A stretch of 64,000 bases of DNA from the NCBI RefSeq assembly GCF_025144465.1, contig NZ_CP083555.1:47077-111076 (forward strand). The letters run 5' to 3'. Shown piece by piece: positions 60,012 to 64,000 of this stretch. This stretch comes from Leisingera sp. S132. GTDB taxonomy: Bacteria; Pseudomonadota; Alphaproteobacteria; Rhodobacterales; Rhodobacteraceae. Numbering within the stretch: the stretch's first letter is position 1; each line of letters starts with the position of its first letter. The position numbers and the translations under genes are program-made. The notes under the pieces are model-generated. The model had not been told where the DNA came from, did not search any database, and saw only the letters and a program-made list of their open reading frames with translations.

Positions 60012-61103
60012 TTAGGGCGGCGGCCCTTTCAGGACGTCGGGATGCGCGCGCTCGTATTGCTTCGGATATGTCAGATCGACGCCAAGCTCTTCGGCGGCGC
60101 GCCAGGTCCAGCGCGGATCATGCATATGGCGCCGGGCAACAGCGACAAGATCAGCTGCCCCCAGCCGCAGAACGGTTTCGGCCTGATGGCCATTGACGAT
60201 CTGCCCGACCGTTATGACCCGTGCGGAAACAGACTGGCGGATCGCGGCGGCAAAGCCGGTCTGATACCCCGGGCCGACCGGGATTTTCTGAAGCGGGCTG
60301 TTGCCGCCGCTGGAGACGTGGATATGGTCGCACCCCAGTCGGTCCAGCTCTTTGGAAAAGGCAACCGATCCTTCGATGTCCCAACCGCCTTCGACCCAAT
60401 CGGTGGCCGAGATACGAATGCCCATAGGCTTGTCATCCGGCCACTCGGCCCGCACCGCCGCGAACAGCTCCAGCCCGAACCGCATCCGGTTCTCGAGCGT
60501 GCCGCCGTATTTGTCGCCGCGCTGGTTCGACAGCGGTGATAGGAACTGGTGGATCAGATAGCCATGCGCCCCATGCAGTTCCAGCGCATCTGCACCCGCT
60601 TTGTTCGCGCGACGCGCGGCTGCCACAAAATGCCCGATCGTGTCCTGGATGCGGCCGACCGACATCTCTTGTGGCACGGCAAACCCCTCGCGCAGAGCCA
60701 GGGCAGTCGGCGCGTATGTCTGGAACCGATCCTCTTCATCCAACGGACCCGCGCCTTCCCATAGCGGTTTGTGGCCTGCCTTGCGGCCCGCGTGACACAA
60801 CTGCACACAGAACTTGGCTTCTGAATTGGCATGAACGAAATCGATTACCCGGCGCAGCCCTTCCGCCTGCTGGTCTGAGTAGAGTGCCAGACAGGCCGGG
60901 TTATTGCGGGCATGCGGCTCGACATAGGTGCTTTCGGTGAACACCATGGCGGCACCGGAAACCGCGAACTGGCCCAGATGCATCAGATGCCAATCCCCGG
61001 CCACGCCGTTATTAGCGCTGTATTGGGTCATTGGCGGAACGACGATCCTGTTGGAAAGGGTCATTCCACGCATTTCCAAGGGCTCGAAAAGAAGCGGTTT
61101 CAT
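60012..61103 (-). CDS. Old Yellow Enzyme-type NADH:flavin oxidoreductase
   Basis: ATG 61103, preceded by GGGAGGGAC, gives 363 residues. The protein has the OYE barrel: 'LSNRIVVPPMTQYSANNGVA', 'CVQLCHAGRKAGHKPLWEGA', 'AGADALELHGAHGYLIHQFL' with SPLSNQRGDKYGGTLENRMR, and C-terminal FMN-phosphate region 'ITVGQIVNGHQAETVL'. Cysteine at the classical redox-tuning position and the H-A-G-R motif suggest the YqjM-like thermophilic branch. OYEs reduce activated C=C bonds with NAD(P)H. Lies 156 bp upstream of dctP on the same strand. Confidence 0.9.
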   Translation of the reverse strand: MKPLLFEPLEMRGMTLSNRIVVPPMTQYSANNGVAGDWHLMHLGQFAVSGAAMVFTESTYVEPHARNNPACLALYSDQQAEGLRRVIDFVHANSEAKFCVQLCHAGRKAGHKPLWEGAGPLDEEDRFQTYAPTALALREGFAVPQEMSVGRIQDTIGHFVAAARRANKAGADALELHGAHGYLIHQFLSPLSNQRGDKYGGTLENRMRFGLELFAAVRAEWPDDKPMGIRISATDWVEGGWDIEGSVAFSKELDRLGCDHIHVSSGGNSPLQKIPVGPGYQTGFAAAIRQSVSARVITVGQIVNGHQAETVLRLGAADLVAVARRHMHDPRWTWRAAEELGVDLTYPKQYERAHPDVLKGPPP

Positions 61104-61254
61104 GGCTGTCCCTCCCCACCGGTTGCCAAGCGCCCTTGCGTCGAACAACCGCAGCGATCCCGATGGAGGTTGTTATTGAGTTGTCCGTCAGGCGCCGCCC
61201 CTTGTGTCCAATGGGCGGAATGGGGCAGCGCCCTTCGGGGAGAAGATCGGACCG

Positions 61255-61731
61255 TTACTGTTCGACCTGAGCCCAGAGCACGACCAGCGTCGTACAATCC
61301 AGGCACATACCGGGATCAGTGAAGATCATGCGCGAATGGCGCCCCCTGCCACCAAACACCTCATTGATCAGGTGCGATGCCCCGTTCAGCGCCTGAGGTT
61401 GTTCGGTGAAGTCCGGCGTGGCTTGAACCGAGCCCTCAAGGCGGATGACACGCTTGATCCGGCTCAACTCACCCACGGCCGATTTCAGTTGGGCAATCGC
61501 ATTCAAGGCAGAAATCCGGAACGATTGATAGCCATCCTCGGTGGTCAGCACGTCGCCCAGTTTGCCGGTGTATTTCATGTCGCCGTCAATCCACGGCAGT
61601 TGGCCCGATGTGTAGATGATCCCGTTGGCTTCGACCCAGGGCTCATAATCTCCGACTGCAGACGGAACAGTCGGCAGTTCCAAGCCAAGCGCTTCCAAAC
61701 GCTGCTCTGGGGTAAGTAATTCATCAAGCAT
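61255..61731 (-). CDS. RidA/YjgF/YER057c-family protein
   Basis: The 158-residue protein resembles RidA-type trimeric enamine/imine deaminases: 'GIIYTSGQLPWIDGDMKYTG', 'ISALNAIAQLKSAVGELSRI', 'KRVIRLEGSVQATPDF' and C-terminal 'GRHSRMIFTDPGMCLDCTTL'. The Arg expected near 'R-x-A-V-G-x' is replaced in 'RHSRMIF', and the N-terminal extension of ~20 residues is typical of the YjgF-like subfamily found in catabolic clusters rather than canonical RidA. Probably hydrolyses a reactive imine or an N-substituted intermediate. Confidence 0.85.
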   Translation of the reverse strand: MLDELLTPEQRLEALGLELPTVPSAVGDYEPWVEANGIIYTSGQLPWIDGDMKYTGKLGDVLTTEDGYQSFRISALNAIAQLKSAVGELSRIKRVIRLEGSVQATPDFTEQPQALNGASHLINEVFGGRGRHSRMIFTDPGMCLDCTTLVVLWAQVEQ

Positions 61732-62294
61732 AGCTTCCTCCCTTTTTTTATTTCATTATTTGAAAACTTTTTTGTTTTCAACAAACAATTTCATGCAGAG
61801 CTAGAGCGCAGCCTAGTGAGACCACCTCCTTCAACACCAGACACAAATCGGCCGAGAATGGTCAACAGAACATCAACATAAGGCATTTAAATATAAGTAA
61901 TTTCCTTGACGAAATCAGCACAGATGAACTGACTTGAAAGCAGAAGCTTCGCACTGCCCCATGCCACCCATCGACTCGCCCAACAACCATGATTGTCTCA
62001 ACACACCACTCTCGAGGGAATGCAAATAAGTTACTAATAAAGATATTTTCTACCTGGCGGCTAACTATGATTCGCCACTCTAAGTGTTGGCCCTCTTTGG
62101 GTGAGGCAGGCCTGCTAGATCTTTCGGAAATGAGCCCCAGCCAGATGTGCTTTCCCGATCTCCGCGCCCCAAAAGCACCTAGGTTTCGTTAACGTAACCA
62201 ACAAATGAATTCAGGTGTTTGGAATTGTTCGTCCGTGCCTGGCCCCTAGTCTCTGTCGGAAAGCTCAAATCTATCCAAACACGGGACAAAGGGT
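61732..62294. promoter_or_regulatory. 563-bp divergent gap
   Basis: A/T-rich sequence between the divergent RidA-like and deacetylase genes; no gene seen. It must contain the promoters for both and is a likely target of the IclR regulator, but I could not pick out a convincing palindrome. Confidence 0.4.
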
Positions 62295-63164
62295 ATGACG
62301 GAAGAACATCAAAATGACACCGGCTTCTGGCCAGGTGGCGCGCAACTTGCCATCTCGATTTCGATGCAGTTTGAGGCAGGGGCGCAGGGAAAAGACGCTG
62401 ATGGGCCCTTCCCTCCAATGGAGGCTGGGCTCGTCGATACAATCACACCGACATGGTACGAGTACGGGATGAACGAAGGTATTCCCAGATTGCTCGACCT
62501 TTGGGACCGGCACGATGTTAAGGTCACTTCTCATATGGTAGGCCAAGCAGTCGAGCGCCGTCCGGACCTTGCCAAAGAACTCGTGTCTCGGGGACATGAA
62601 GCTGCTGCTCATGGCTACAACTGGACTCCACAATTTGGCATGGACCCAAGGGAAGAACGCCTGTCGTATGAGAAAAACATAGAGGTGGTGGAGCGTGTGA
62701 CCGGTCATCGGCCAGTGGGGTTCAACGCGTTTTGGATGCGTCAGACACGTGCAACATTCGAAATTCTTCAAGAACTAGGTTTTCTCTATCACACCGATGA
62801 TCTTTCCCGCGACGAGCCAGCTCTGACTTTGGTCAACAACAAACCGCTCATTGTGGTTCCCTATACTTTGCGTTGCAACGACATCGGACGTTTTTCCTCG
62901 CAAGGCATGACATCAGCGGCATTTGAGCAGGAACTGAAAGATGAGTTCGATGTTCTCTATGCTGAGGGAGCCCGGCGTCGGCGCATGATGTCCATCAGCA
63001 CCCATGATCGCATTGGTGGCGCTCCCGGAATTGTCGGTGCGCTGGATCGGTTCCTCACCTACGCAAAGCAGCATGAAGGCGTCGTCTTCATGCGAAAGGA
63101 TGAGATCGCGCAGTACACACTCCAACAGGACGATGTACCAATTAATCCTCCACGCAAATTTTGA
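62295..63164 (+). CDS. polysaccharide deacetylase (NodB)-family amidohydrolase
   Basis: The 289-residue protein has a NodB-like barrel: 'GGAQLAISISMQFEAGAQGK', 'YEYGMNEGIPRLLDLWDRHD', HMVGQAVERRPDL, 'LVSRGHEAAAHGYNW' (metal-binding H...H), and 'MMSISTHDRIGGAPG' (second His). Chitin/peptidoglycan members have a signal peptide; this one does not, and it resembles the PuuE/HpPgdA branch, some of which hydrolyse cyclic amides such as allantoin. In a cluster with RidA-like and OYE proteins, a cytoplasmic amide or ring-opening hydrolase is more likely than a cell-wall enzyme. Confidence 0.82.
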   Translation: MTEEHQNDTGFWPGGAQLAISISMQFEAGAQGKDADGPFPPMEAGLVDTITPTWYEYGMNEGIPRLLDLWDRHDVKVTSHMVGQAVERRPDLAKELVSRGHEAAAHGYNWTPQFGMDPREERLSYEKNIEVVERVTGHRPVGFNAFWMRQTRATFEILQELGFLYHTDDLSRDEPALTLVNNKPLIVVPYTLRCNDIGRFSSQGMTSAAFEQELKDEFDVLYAEGARRRRMMSISTHDRIGGAPGIVGALDRFLTYAKQHEGVVFMRKDEIAQYTLQQDDVPINPPRKF

Positions 63165-63192
63165 TCTATTTTTGGTTCTTTACAGGAGATCA

Positions 63193-63217
63193 AAGGGGCG
63201 CACTTGCGCCCTTTTTT
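63193..63217 (+). terminator. Rho-independent terminator
   Basis: GGGCGC-ACTT-GCGCCC followed by six T residues, 30 bp after the deacetylase-family gene stop. Confidence 0.9.
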
Positions 63218-63318
63218 GTTTGCCAATGCCACAAGCTGATTTTGCTAATAAGAAGATTTGCTTTCTCCCCTCAGATCCTAGCTTCGCGTCAGGCACCAAA
63301 ATCAAAGAAAGGCCCATC

Positions 63319-63858
63319 ATGCACATAAAAACCGTAGCTGCCGCGATCTTGACCACTCTGGCTTTTGGCACCGCGCATGCAGACGAACCCTTTATCTTGT
63401 CCAGCCCCGAACTCACATCAGGTCAGTCGATCCCGGCCAAGTATTACTGGAATAACTTCGGGTGCTCCGGTGAAAATGCTCGCCCAGAGCTGATCTGGTC
63501 AGGGGCGCCCGAGGGGACAAAGAGTTTTGCTGTCACCTTCTATGACAAAGACGCGCCGACCGGCAGTGGATTTTGGCATTGGAGCGTTTACAATATCCCC
63601 CTCGGCACAACTGGTATCGGAGCTGACATTCCCAAAGGTGCAATTGAAAACAACACTGACCTGAATCAGCCTGGTTTCTTCGGGCCTTGTCCACCTGTCG
63701 GACGGACGCATTCCTATGTTTATACGGTATACGCTCTGTCCGCTCCCAGTCTGGATCTTCCAGAAAACGCCTCGGCCGCACTCGCAGGCTTCTTCTACAA
63801 CAGCAACACGCTTGCAACCGCAACGCTTGAGGTGATTGCCGGACCGCGCGAGGAATAG
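63319..63858 (+). CDS. periplasmic YbhB/YbcL-type PEBP protein
   Basis: ATG 63319 follows AAGAAAGG and opens with a signal peptide (MHIKTVAAAILTTLAFGTAH then AD); the longer frame from 63004 is rejected because it runs through the previous gene and terminator. The 179-residue precursor has the phosphatidylethanolamine-binding-protein motifs 'NARPELIWSGAPEGTKSFAV' (with T-x-Y-D-x-D-A-P as FYDKDAPTGSGFWHW), and 'PPVGRTHSYVYTVYALS' (P-P-x-G-x-H-x-Y). Function of bacterial members is unknown. Gene followed by 142 bp to the window end without a recognisable gene. Confidence 0.9.
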   Translation: MHIKTVAAAILTTLAFGTAHADEPFILSSPELTSGQSIPAKYYWNNFGCSGENARPELIWSGAPEGTKSFAVTFYDKDAPTGSGFWHWSVYNIPLGTTGIGADIPKGAIENNTDLNQPGFFGPCPPVGRTHSYVYTVYALSAPSLDLPENASAALAGFFYNSNTLATATLEVIAGPREE

Positions 63859-64000
63859 CAGTCATTCTGGATCGGGTCAGGGTCGGCCGAGGCTCCTCGG
63901 TCGACCTTTGTTTGCCATTCCCAAAAATAGATTTCGCAACTGATCTGATTATCTGGCCGAAACGCGCACATAGGCTGTCCCGACAATTAAGGAAAACCTG

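Noticed and set aside
63004..63318. N-terminal extension of the PEBP gene
   Set aside because: It would overlap the deacetylase gene and cross a strong terminator; the signal peptide begins at ATG 63319.
1..64000. CRISPR arrays, tRNA and rRNA genes
   Set aside because: No regularly spaced direct repeats and no cloverleaf or rRNA-like sequence were recognised by eye; a tRNAscan/CRISPR search would be decisive.

Overview
The window looks like part of a RepABC-type plasmid (or an integrated copy of one) from a marine alphaproteobacterium of the Rhodobacterales/Roseobacter group. The evidence is a complete repA-repB-repC cassette with three identical 16-bp parS palindromes, a VirD2-type relaxase with a VirD4-type coupling protein, a choline/betaine ABC cluster, a C4-dicarboxylate-type TRAP cluster, and high-GC alphaproteobacterial coding style. 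No virB/T4SS structural genes are present, so self-transfer cannot be judged from this window.

Layout. 1-10.8 kb: metabolic and stress genes. These are the end of an acyl-CoA dehydrogenase, an HxlR regulator divergent from a five-gene operon (two exported proteins, GST, hemerythrin-like, SnoaL-like), a MarR/membrane protein/YdhR group, and a cho-type ABC transporter with an embedded hydrolase divergent from a BetI-like regulator. 10.8-15.5 kb: mobilisation module (virD4, virD2, accessory DNA-binding gene) and a candidate oriT whose nic sequence matches the IncP/Ti family. 15.7-29.9 kb: almost uniformly minus-strand plasmid genes (small plasmid proteins, DUF2958, ArdC, HipBA-like pair, RepCBA, DUF736, a large ParB-like protein). 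If the nic call is right, this side enters the recipient first and the incoming strand is the template for these genes, as in leading regions that carry anti-defence genes. Several upstream gaps hold strongly self-complementary blocks (16.67-16.80, 19.31-19.46, 25.92-26.11, 27.39-27.47, 30.01-30.21 kb) that could be structured leaders or single-strand promoters. A SIR2-like DUF4917 gene is an opposite-strand cargo here.

30.5-52.8 kb: a 22-kb lower-GC island that I interpret as a candidate, not clearly described, anti-phage system. It has two paralogous GHKL/MORC-like ATPases, a 659-residue protein with a DruA/DUF4338-like domain, a sigma-70-like protein, a 2094-residue DruE-like DEAH helicase with DUF1998-type C-terminus, a NERD nuclease-UvrD-like helicase fusion, an unknown 333-residue protein, an SNF2/RapA-like helicase and an unknown 1012-residue partner. 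Three of its transcription units carry a common promoter-like block with the same 19-bp spacing, including the sigma-like gene itself, which suggests a dedicated regulon.

53.0-55.6 kb: a pile of insertion-sequence material (intact IS30, truncated serine recombinase, IS66, IS30 and IS3 remnants) bounds the island. 55.6-64 kb: a catabolic cluster with an IclR regulator, TRAP transporter, Old Yellow Enzyme-type oxidoreductase, RidA-like protein and polysaccharide deacetylase-family hydrolase, then a periplasmic PEBP/YbhB-like protein. No rRNA, tRNA or CRISPR array was recognised.
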